From Cliona cf. orientalis (taxonomy: Eukaryota; Porifera; Demospongiae; Clionaida; Clionaidae): a DNA stretch of 64,000 nt. Below the pieces are notes generated by a model that saw nothing but the letters and a program-made list of their open reading frames with translations, had not been told where the DNA came from and did not search any database. A program made the position numbers and the translations under genes. Location of the stretch: contig OZ005700.1 in assembly GCA_963930775.1 (NCBI GenBank), positions 9,000,609-9,064,608 of the forward strand. The letters are read 5' to 3'. Positions 22,509-33,900 of this stretch are shown piece by piece. The number at the start of each line of letters is the position of its first letter. The stretch's first letter is position 1.

Positions 22509-22714
22509 CGTGCGACAGGGTGCCCTTCCTCAGCTCACGGTCACTGCTCTTCAATTTCACTAAGAAATACTTTTCACAAAAGCTTTCGAATATTTAGAAC
22601 AGATTTGGCGGTATTATCCAATTATCCGACTAGTATTTGTTTACGAGCGCGGTAGAAATATTGAAATTTGTACTCCATATCAGTACACGTGGACACTTTC
22701 CCAGCTGCAGAGTG
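22509..22714. promoter_or_regulatory. Shared divergent promoter, BNIP3-like / KANSL3
   Basis: 206 bp separate the start codons of the two divergent genes (22508 on -, 22715 on +). No TATA box was seen. A shared promoter is inferred from the tight spacing. Confidence 0.5.
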
Positions 22715-24909
22715 ATGTTGAAGGTAGAAGAGAAGCCAGAGAGCGGTACAGCCGAGGCCTCGGCGTCCGGAGAGGCCACCTTACCGCTGAGGATAGCGCA
22801 GGAACACTCTTATTCGCGTTTGGCACCGTTTCGTAGCTCGCCTGGTTCCGGAGGGCGTGACTCATCGTTTCCCACCTTCATTCTTTTCCCCAATAGAGTC
22901 AAAGAGAGAGAAAAGAGCGAGGCAGAACCTTCAGAACCCATGCAAGTCGAACAGGAAGAGAATAGGTAAGCAAATAATTGTTAATTCGTCATAATAATTA
23001 TTATTGTCTGTATTTTTGAACTCTATAACACAGTGGGTTGGAGGATGAGGAAGAGATTGATGTAGTAGGCGTGGCTTCACCCACTGTACTACCTTACGAT
23101 GAGAGAAAAGTGAGTATTTATCCCTATATCCCTCCCCTCCCCAATACATAGTTCCTTTAATTACAACCAGTGACATTTTGTATTTTTGTGAATTTACAGG
23201 TGAGTAACATAATGGTGGAGTGCGCTCGTCACATTAACCTGGTGCGCTCACCGGCTGACAACAGTGACATGCTGCTGGAGAGGGTCATGACAGGCTGCAC
23301 CTACCAGCAGAGAACTCTACTACAGAAGCTCCACAAACTGCTACAGAACGAGCACCTGGCTAGACTGGTCCTGGCCAATGTGAGGAGAGAGAGAGAGAGA
23401 GAAAGGGAGAGAGGGAGGGTTGGTGGGGGGGGGGGGGGGGGGAGAGAAATTAGGGCAAGAATTATTGTTATAATTATAAGCTTTAATTTTCCATACAGGT
23501 TGATCATGAGCCGATAAAGCGTCGATTGCACACAGATAAGACCACCAAGCAGTACAGAAAGGCCATGGCTGACATTAATTGGGTAAGGGGTCGTCTACCT
23601 AATAAGTTTCTATAGGACTATCGTTACATCCCCCTGCTCCTGAATTTTAGGATCCGAAGCTGACCCAGTGGGTTCATGAAACACTGCTTCAAGTTCTCGA
23701 TGCAGATCTACTCCCCATATACCTCGATGTGCTGCAAGTGCTGAAAGCCAACTGCCCTGTTTTAGTGGAGCATATGGTTCACTCGAGCATATCCTTAGTG
23801 GGGGGAGAGGCATTTAGCCTGCTGCTCAAGAGGCCCTGGAACCCTGCAGTGGGCATGCACTCCATGGACAAGCAGGTAAAATAGTGTGAAACGATTTTTA
23901 TTTTTTTTAATATTATCACTAGGTAGTTTAATGTTGATTCCCTGAGCTGTGGCTAGAACTGAAGCTATCATTATTTCTTTATTTACTACTATGGAGGAAA
24001 AAAATAGATTTTTAGTCTCCAATTTCCTCATAAGCCCAAGTTAGAAATATCTTTTTCTTTTTCCTCTAGCATTATGCTGAACTACCTTAGCCTCGTCCCC
24101 AGGTGCCCCGATCTTTTCAACTGCACGCGAGAAAAGAGCGGGAGCCTGGTAAAACTTATCACGTGCGTGACGCCAACTTCCATATATGGCACAACAGCGA
24201 GTTGGCCAAGATCAAGTCGAGAGTTCGAGTTCTTCAATCAGTACGTTACAATCGGCTATGAATCAGCAAGAGGAGACGCTTCAGCATCTTCGCTATGTGT
24301 CAAAAACTGCGATTTGCATGGTAACTCGATCGTGTCCACGCTCAGGTGGAACCGACTTGGACGTTGGCATGATCGAGTTTACCATGCAAATCGCGGCTTT
24401 TGACACCCAGCGAAGGGACTGAAGGGCCCTGGCTTGCTGATTCATAGCTGATTGTAACGTTCAGATCGAAAAGCTCGAACTTTCGGTGAGAAATTCTGTG
24501 CCTCAAGCCGGCCAACTTGCTGTTGTGCCATATATGGAAGTTGGTTCCACCTGACGTCACGCACGTGATAAGTTTTACCAGGCTCCCCCTCTTTTCTCGC
24601 GTGCAGTTGAAAAGATTGGGGCGCCTGGGGACGAGGCTAGAACTACCTAACATTACTACCAAAAATGCCATTTTCTTGTCACTGGTACATTTAGGTGAAA
24701 TTTGAGCCTGCCCCTATCTTTGTGAATCTTCCCTATGCCACTACTGGTCTGGGTGGGCGTCGCTGGCGCATGTGGCAGAGCCAACTAGGCTCCATCGGTA
24801 AGGTCTACCCCATCATCCTGCCAGAGGGCCTCTCAGACCCGGGGCAGTGCACATCGCTCAAGGAAGTGGCTGAACAAATGTTCACCAGTTCTTTATCCAG
24901 AGTACAAGA

Positions 24910-24963
<54 letters not shown>

Positions 24964-27900
24964 AGAAGGAAGTTGAAAACGTGACATCTCCGCCCTCCAC
25001 TTCCCTGATTTTACCATAGTTGGTAAAGTATCATCACAGCGTTGGGCGTGTGCGTGTGTTTTCTTGTTTCGCTTCTGTTAATTGGAGTACCAGACATTAC
25101 AATTAGATTTGCAGTTCCCTCTCTCTCCCTCCTGTGTGTGTCTGGTGTTAGGGTGGAGTGGATATTTTTTTCGACTTTTCCCTAATTTAATAATTGCTGT
25201 GTTGAATGAGTGCTCTATCCTTGCCCATCTACAACTGGTATGCAAATCGGCCTTGTTTTCCTCATGTATATTCTCACCAGACTCTACTATAATTTAACCA
25301 CCCTTGTTGATATTTCTACATGTAATGTATTTTCCTATTCTCTCTGTTTCCCTCTCCAATCTTATTTCAGTTGAAGGGTCAATTTCCTACTAGGCCGATA
25401 GTTCTGATTGGCTTCTCCCTGGCTGGCCGCATTGCTGCTAAGGTGAGTGAGTCTCTAAAAATTAAAAGCCACCTGGTGTTTTTTAAAACAACAAGTTCAA
25501 CCTTCTAAGTGGCCTAATTCCATAAATTAGTGCATCCTTCAAGTACTTATTCTCTTCATTAATGCGATACTTTTTTAATTATCATTGCAGGAGGGCATTG
25601 CATTCTGGCTATAATGATTATTATTGAGTTAACGTCCATTTGCATAGTTAGCCTCTATTATGGTATATAAGTGTAGGCCGGCCTAGCGCCTGGTACCAGC
25701 GCAGCTAGCAGCCATAGCAATGCCAGCTCGCAGTGGTGTTAATTGAATTATAGCTGATTAATGCCAGCTGAGCTAGTTGACCATACCTTTCACTCCCTCT
25801 GCCTGGTGCTGCCTACCTGACTCCCTCACTTTCTAGTCTTCCGCCATCATTGGTCATTCGCCGTTTCGCCCATTCTGGTCTTCGTGAGTGTGCGTCAGGC
25901 GAATTGTATGCATAATATCTCATACCTTTTGCTCTACATGTGGACTCAGTGGTATATCAAATTCATGACCTCTCCTGCTTTTACTGGTTATATTATATAA
26001 TGTGTTTATTATTACAGTCCCTGTGCCTGCTTGGGTTGTGTGGACGAACAAACTGAGGCTTTGATGTAGGGCCCATTGCTTGCTGTGGCTAGTGCAAAAG
26101 AATGTGGTGGGCCAGGTTTGTCTGGGATATGCTAATCAGTGGCTAGCCCAGGACACGCACATCATTGGACATGCACAGACACACACACACAGACTCACAC
26201 ACACACATGGCAGTACATGCTGGCCTGCTGGGAGGTAGCTATACATACTTTAATCAATTATTGGAATTAGAAAATTGCAAATTTTAACTTCAGTAGTTAC
26301 AATATGGTGTGAAGGTAAATGGATTCCCCAAGGTTCAAATTTGGTGTAGTGATAATGATTTTGATTTGTGATGAATAATGGCATTTTAGCAAATTTAAGG
26401 ACCAGTTAAACAAATTTAGTGGTTCACTTTGGTCTAATAATTACTCTAAGTGATCCTAATTCACTACTGTCTAGTGGAAAATAGTGACTTTAATAATGCT
26501 ATTCTCCACTTTCTATAATATTAGTTCTCCATTGAGAGGTGGGAGGTGAAGGGAGGGCTGGGGACCAGGCGTAATCCAATGATAGCATCTGTGCAGCCTT
26601 CTATTAGCGTGCAGTCTTGGAAAGCTGGGAATGGGCCTGGGGACAAGGAGGCTAGCATCTGTATTATGTTGAAATAATTATTTTATTATGATTGTATGCC
26701 CTAGCGAAAAATATCAGTGCAAGATAACGGTATTATTTGATTTATTCTGTGCGTTTTCTCCGTTGCAGATTGCCGAAGTGGAGAGCATAGCGTGCATCAT
26801 CTCACTGGGGCTTCCTGTTTCTGGTTTACACTTCCACTGGGAGGTAAGCGCAGCATCCCAGTAGCGGTAGCGGTAGCGGCATGGTATCCCTGACTAATTG
26901 ACTGGGCTCTGGACTGGGCTGTGGTGAGGCTCTCCAACAGAGCCTAGCACATGTTTCCCTCCTAGTACCCACCACACCAATCACTGCACATTCACGCAGC
27001 CACATCATTGACCCAATTCGATTAGCCCAAGTGCTCTAACGACTACCTGTAAACTCAATAATGAACCCATTTGCCTGTTGCCTTCCTCCCTCCCTTCTCT
27101 GCTCTGCTCTGCTCGGCCTTCTGTTGCTCTCTGAGAAAGGAATCTGCTGCCTGCACAACAACTTAGCTCATTATCATGCTTGTGGTTGCTCTGTGGGTCT
27201 TGTTCTCCAATTCGAGGTCACCTAACTCTGTTAAAACTCTCCCGCTAATAATTCAATTCCCTACGCTATCGTGGTCAAGTGTTGTTTGTTAGTAATGAAT
27301 GAATCTCACAGAATGACTTGCCAGCAGTTATAGTATGCGCGTGCGGGTGTGCGTGTATGATGTGTGTCTGTGAGTGTCCCTCTCACGCCACATTTAGAGG
27401 TATGACCTCTGACTGATTCTGACCTGACTGTGGTGATCACTCGAATGGTATTGTTGCTCGGCTTGATTCAATTTCTTACCTAATAGCCACACTGTGTGTC
27501 GGACGGGCAACCATCTGCACACCTGGACCGTTATCACTTGTTATGTAACACAATTTTGGGGAAGATAGGTACAAAGGGTGCACCTCAATTGTATACGGTC
27601 TCATCTCTCTCACACGTCGGTGCCTTGATGTTCGGCTGGCTCGGTTTTATGTGGCTTTCCTGAGTTACAGCAAGCAAGCAACATCAATTTATTGTTTTTC
27701 TCAGGCAATTAAGAATGAGAGAGAGAGCTGGTAGACGTAGAGGGGGGGTGGGGGTGGGGGAGGGGGAGATTTGTTTACCTACGGATTAACCGGTAGGGTG
27801 GCATCGATGGATTTCTCTTTGATGAACTCACCACAAGGTCACGGAAATCAAACATTCTCTGCGAGTTTTTCTCTTCTCTGTGCATGCACGTCTGTCTGTC

Positions 27901-30900
27901 TTCGTAGTAATGACGATGATGATGTGATGTGATCATATTATCCTTATCTGCTTGTAATTTTTGGAATAGGGTCTCAGCACAAGGCTCGATATAATAATAA
28001 TATACCTTGCTTGGAGATGAAAAGGTGGTGGGATGAGGGAGGAGAGACTGAACATAATTTATCCTTAGAAGGTTGATGATATTGTAATTTCTGTTGGGTA
28101 ATAGGTATGTCTAGTTGAAGTGACAGCAGTGGGCTACTCCCTGCTAGTAATTTGGAGAAATCAAAAATTTGCGTGATTTATTACCTTGAGAATACAATTT
28201 TAAGGGATTGCTTGGTGCTAGTGTATATGAAAGATAAACTTAATGCTCCATTGATCCCCTCTTTAAGATAACCCTTCACCTGAATCTTATTCAATTACCT
28301 TGGTTTTGTGATATGGGTATTGTACCTCACAAGCTACCTCCCCTTCCCTCTCTCTCTCTTTCTTCTCCACAAGCCCAGTAGGGACATCAAAAGAAACGTT
28401 CTCCCTTGATAGGTGGTCACAGGCCTTCCATGCATCCGGAAAAGTGTGCCCATCTCCACTGATTCATGTGTTTAGAGTTTGTTGTTTTCCTTGAAGCAGC
28501 TGAATAAAAAGGGTATTACATAACCTCACAGCTGCGGAGTTCTCTGTCTACTTGGTAATTCTATTCAAGAAAAAGCACACAAAAGGAAATTTACACAACA
28601 TTTTGCGGTAGTTAGTTGATTAGGTTTGATGTTTATTTAATAAGTGTGCATCATCAGTGCATTCATCTGTACCTCCCTCTGCCATTTGCTCCTATGGGAA
28701 ATTGCTGAAGTGTCTAGTGCGGTCACAAGGCTATTATCATGGGACATTCAAATATTTTCTATGGTTAGGATTGATGTGAAAAGTCTTCCTGTCCATCCCC
28801 CTCCATCTGCTAGGGTCTGTGGTGTGGAATAGCTAAGAATACTACCGTCACTAAGCTATTATCCATGCTGGTATTGTCCATGGTCATGCATTTGACGTAA
28901 ATGCGGTCCCTCCATCTGCTACAGTTACGAAGCGTTTTGGCTTCTCTTTGTACGGAATAGCTAAAATCGCACGTAATACTATTGTCGCTAGGCTGTTACC
29001 TTTGAATGGCCCTGTTATCGTTATCGTTGCAGCCAGCGTAAATAGGGTCCATCCGTCCCCTCCATCTGCTACTACTAAGAAATGTTTAGTTTCTTTAGTT
29101 CCGAGAAAGCACCTGATACTACCCTCACTAGGTTACGTCCTTGACGTAAAACATACATGCACGTCCCATTTCCCTTCCCCCCATCTGCTACTTCTTTGAA
29201 ATTTGTCTACAAAATTGCTGAGGTGGCATCCAGCACTACGCAATCACCAACTTTGTCATCAAGGTAGCTCCCTCCCTTCCTCATCCTGGAATCCTAAACT
29301 AAGTAAGCACACACCAGTTCCCTTTGAATTTTAATTGCATTCCTAGACGGTTTGATTGGAATGTATTGCCATCCATTCCTGTTGGGACTGCACTGGTTGT
29401 GGCAGTGATGCCTACTGACCTCCATCCTCTGATGTGGTTCAAACAAGTGTGCTTCTGTTTTCACAATCTCTCTTCACATTTCAGACACCAGCAAGGGTCT
29501 AGGTTTCGCCCTTATTGGCGCTGAAGGTGATGGAAAAACAATAATATTGATCGTTAATTTGACGCTCGGCCAGGCTGCTTTAGTCTGAGAGCGTGGGGAT
29601 TTGATAGCAGTCTGGACTTCTACTCGACATAAATTCCATTAAGGCAGGGATAGAATTCATTCCTTGCTTAATAATCAATTTTGCTGGATCCATCACATCT
29701 GCTCTCTAATTATTGATTATAGTTCCTCTCCATCTATGCTCTATTATGCTATGCTGTGCATAGATGCCATGATATTTTATAACAATATTATTATGTGCAT
29801 TATCTGTGCATATTCAGTAGTTGCTTGGTGCAAAATAATTCAATTAACGAGAGATTCCGAGAGTACATGTAGCTTGGAGATTTCTGTGCTGACGGGAGCA
29901 TCTGGAAGATAATCACTTGCTGTGCAAAAATTGAATATTTTGTTTCAATTTCCTCATTCTTTGCATACGACTGTCCACATCTTAGAGCGGCCCCGCACAT
30001 CTTGTATAACCGGAAAAACAGCCGAGTTATTCCACCACCACATGATTTCGTAGGATTGTCGTCATGCAAATCATAGCAATTATTAATCAATTTACGTTGA
30101 TTAAAAAAGCTATGTCGATTGCAGTCACGTTTACGTTACCACCCCAGGCGCTCCCCCCTAAGTGGGAGTGCATGCACCTACCTCCTCCTACCTAACGCCA
30201 CACACTGCGCGGCGCTACACACTGCAGCGGCAACATTGTGCCTGGTTGCTAAGCTGAGCAGCCCTAGCGTGGGAAAAACTCTCTTGCAGTATCCTAAATT
30301 TCCCATATATGCTAACTTAGATATTATCAGGGAGAGGAGTGGAGCGGCAGCAGCTGTGTGTACTATGCTATAGTATTGCCGAGGTATTTATCATGATACC
30401 AAGACCGTAGCTCATTAATTTCTCTTTTTTCGGTTAATTTTCGAGGCATCGCCCAGCTGCACAATATCTGTCTGCGTAATGTTACATAAAGGGCTCTGCA
30501 TGGTTTTATGCCATGGTGCCAAATAAACTCTCGTAAGATGATATCTCTGAGGCTATTAGCTGCCTAGTCTACTTTGCTTAGCATCAAATAGCTGTTCTGT
30601 GAGCACTGCAATTGATTCCTGCCCTGGGATCGTCAAAACTTCACATGAAGATCGATTCAAATTGGATGGGTTTTTTATGCTTGTTATTATTGTCACGTCG
30701 TTTGATATCTCCCTCATGTCTTCCCTCCCGTGGGTTATGTTGGTACGGCGTACGCAGCTTGTTGACGATTGGTCTTAATCTTATACCATACAAAAGCTCA
30801 GACTGTTGTGATTTTGCAGGCAGTGATGTCATGGCAATATTGACTGTTTGAATTACTGTGACGATAATAAAGGTCACTCTATTGCATTGATAACCTTTCT

Positions 30901-33900
30901 AATTGGGGCAGTATTCACAGAATAATGGAATTCCAATAGAGTGAGTGGTTCCCCTTATATTGAGTTAAAATGTTCATCCCTGAAGCCTATGGGGGGAGGG
31001 GGGACTCCTCTAATTATTAGATATCATCTGCAGTGAAGAAGTCAGTGCGTGTACATCCCATCCTGCACATGCATGCTGTGTGCGCTGCTGATGAACGTGA
31101 CTTTATTTTTTTTCGGCTTCACCGAGCAGCAGTGGCACAGCGTACATTTACTGTTTTGACTGTGGCTGGCTAAAGCAGGGAATCAGTTGTCACGTCCCTA
31201 ACTCCACTGTTGCTTGCGGTGCACCCCTTTTCAAACACCCGTGAGCACATCTACGGCTAATTAGTGGGGATGGGCTCTGTGATAATTATTCTCTTCCTGT
31301 GTTGGGCAGCAGTGAATGGCCTAGCCTCACACTCTGTGGCCAGCTGACGCTCCACCATGATACCTAAAACTTGTTTTAACTCAAAAACGCTTTTATCTCT
31401 CATCATTGTTTGTGGACGCCCACCTTTTTAATACAGTCTCTAGTCAATATAGCAGACTAATGCGATTTATGTGTGTGTAAACATTATAGGTGATTTTAAT
31501 TTTTTATTCTGCTTGGGGAGGGGGTGGGGCCTTAAATGTGTAGTTTTTGGGTGTGAAGTGGCTTGGAGTTGTGATGGTTTTGAAAGAAATCTGGTATATT
31601 ATAGTGTAGGCTAAAAATAATATGTTATGGAGCCATGTAGTTGGTGTTAGGTCTTGGAAAGATATTTAATCATAATGTTGTCATAGTTGATTGAATAGTT
31701 TTAATCAAACTAGGATTATCTTTTTGTTGGGTCTTAATGCAAGCCACAATCATTTTGAAGTCCAGCTCCAGAGAGCAAACTTGCTGGATAGTGTGTACTA
31801 TCAAAGAGTGAGCTTTATGCCAGTAATTACTCCACTGCTTAAATTTTATATTTTTGTGCATCTTATGTTTCTCTATTAGACTGTCCGTAACTCTGCCAGA
31901 CAGTTGGTAACGCTGGTGCTTACCTCAACTCCATGTGTTTCAGCCACATAGGCCACAGTTGGGCCGACACTAATTGTTTTCCTATTTTCTATACCACTGC
32001 ACTAAGTCACATTTCGTGTGAGATGTTTGTTCTGGTTGCTTCACCAATTCTTTCAATTTCGCTGATTGAGTTCATTCTCTCCCTCCCCCTCCCTCTGCAT
32101 AGGCGTAGGAACCATGGGGGCTCCAAGGGCTGGTGCCCCCCTTTATTTTTAGGGGTATACCTTAAAATTATTATGGTATTTTTGTAGAGAGCCCCCCTTC
32201 GCAAAACCAGTTTCCTACACTTATGCGAGTCTCTCTCTGTCTCTCTCTCTTCCCCTCCCTCCCTCCCTCTCTCTTCTCTCTCTGTATAGGTCTCTGCCGA
32301 TCCCTTTCGAGTATGCAAGGTTCCTACCATATTTGTCATAGGTAGCGAAGGCCAATTATCATCCACTGACTATATGGAGGTGAGTGTTGCACCTGTCCAC
32401 TATCATGTACTGTCATTGTTCCATCTTTTGTTTCTCTCCACGGGAGTAACTCTGATCATCTTTAGTATCGAATTTCACTGTGTTTTATCTGCATCTCCCA
32501 ATCAGCCACAACCTCCCTCTCCATTTCTGGTTTTGGTTTTGGTTTGGGGGGGGGGGGGGGGTGGTTGGTGGGAGAAGGGATATGGCATTTGTACATACAT
32601 AGCCTACTGTGTATATAGTCCGATTGATTGTAGGGGATCTGCTTGTGTGTGGGGCTTCCCAGCACATGCCAAGGACCCACCACCAACACGAAAACCACAC
32701 TCCTCCTGGTTTACCCTTCCTCAGCGTAAATTCTTTGCCATTTTAGCGTAAAGGTTTCATTATTGCCTGCCCGCACACACGCACGTACGTGTGCACACGT
32801 CTGCTCTACGCTACTCTGTGTACTACCGCACCCCCAGCTACCCATTGATGGCTAAGGAAAATTACACTAAATTGGTAACTTGTTTGTTACTTATCGTGAT
32901 GCTTCACAGAGGTGGGGGGGGGGGGGGGGGGGGGGATAGAGGTGTGTGCTTTTTCCTCACATATGTGTATGGCTATAGTACTACTATTTACACCATACCA
33001 CACTGCTCCCCATTGACCCTGTGCTGGTTAAGGAAATATTTAATTGAATTTGTAACTTGTGTGCCTTCGCCTCACAGTGCAGTGCAGTGGGGGGGGGGGG
33101 GGGGGGGGGATAGGAGGGAGTATAAGTGCTTTGTCCACGATAGGACTTCTATCTATAAAGACTATCTCATCTCTCTCTTAATTTTTCCTATAGAAAGTCC
33201 AAGGTGTGTACTGTGTGTGTGTGTGCGTGTGAAGTGGTAAAGTGGCTCCACTATGGGCGGGTGATTTGATATCCCTCTTTCCTTAAAAAGCCGGCCCTCC
33301 TGACTGCCTCCTCTTGTCTGAGCTCAGCTGGGTGGCGCTGTGCCCAGCCTATAATACCAGTTTAGACCTGTAAACCAATCGAAATGCAATACAGAGTGAG
33401 AGCAACCTCAGATGCTTGATGATCTATCCAATTGTTGTGTGTATCGGAACACAATCCAATGTTGTTTGTGGGAAACTATGTTCTTCTGCATAAGGATTGT
33501 CTGTGGGGTGGGCTTTTGACCAAACGGATTATAATACAAGGTCCCACGCACACTGAGCTAGTAAGAGGGAGGGATGGTTTGCATATGTGATTTCTGATGA
33601 AAAATTGAGTACTATTGATGTGTTGTATTGGGGGTGGGGGGTGGGGGTGAGACTTGTCTCGTAGGAGTAGCTTCTATTTGGTGTAGCTGGACAAATCATC
33701 ACCCCTCCCAGAGCAGCAGGTTGGTCACGTACTGTAGTAGTTACCAGACACACGCCCGCCCCTGCTGCACCACGACAACCTACCCAATCAGCAAACATGT
33801 CATATTATGTAGGATTTTAATTTAATTTCATAAAAATTTAACAATCCTCTGTACACTCCCCTTTTCTCCCTCCCTCTCTCCCTCCCTCCTTTCTCTCTCT

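Noticed and set aside
28671..29300. CRISPR-like array
   Set aside because: Repeats are degenerate, unevenly spaced and in a eukaryotic intron.
29500..29530. Possible extra KANSL3 exon with GLGFALIGAEGD-like reading after a CAG
   Set aside because: Would interrupt the conserved join between the exons at 26843 and 32290, and no donor keeps the phase.
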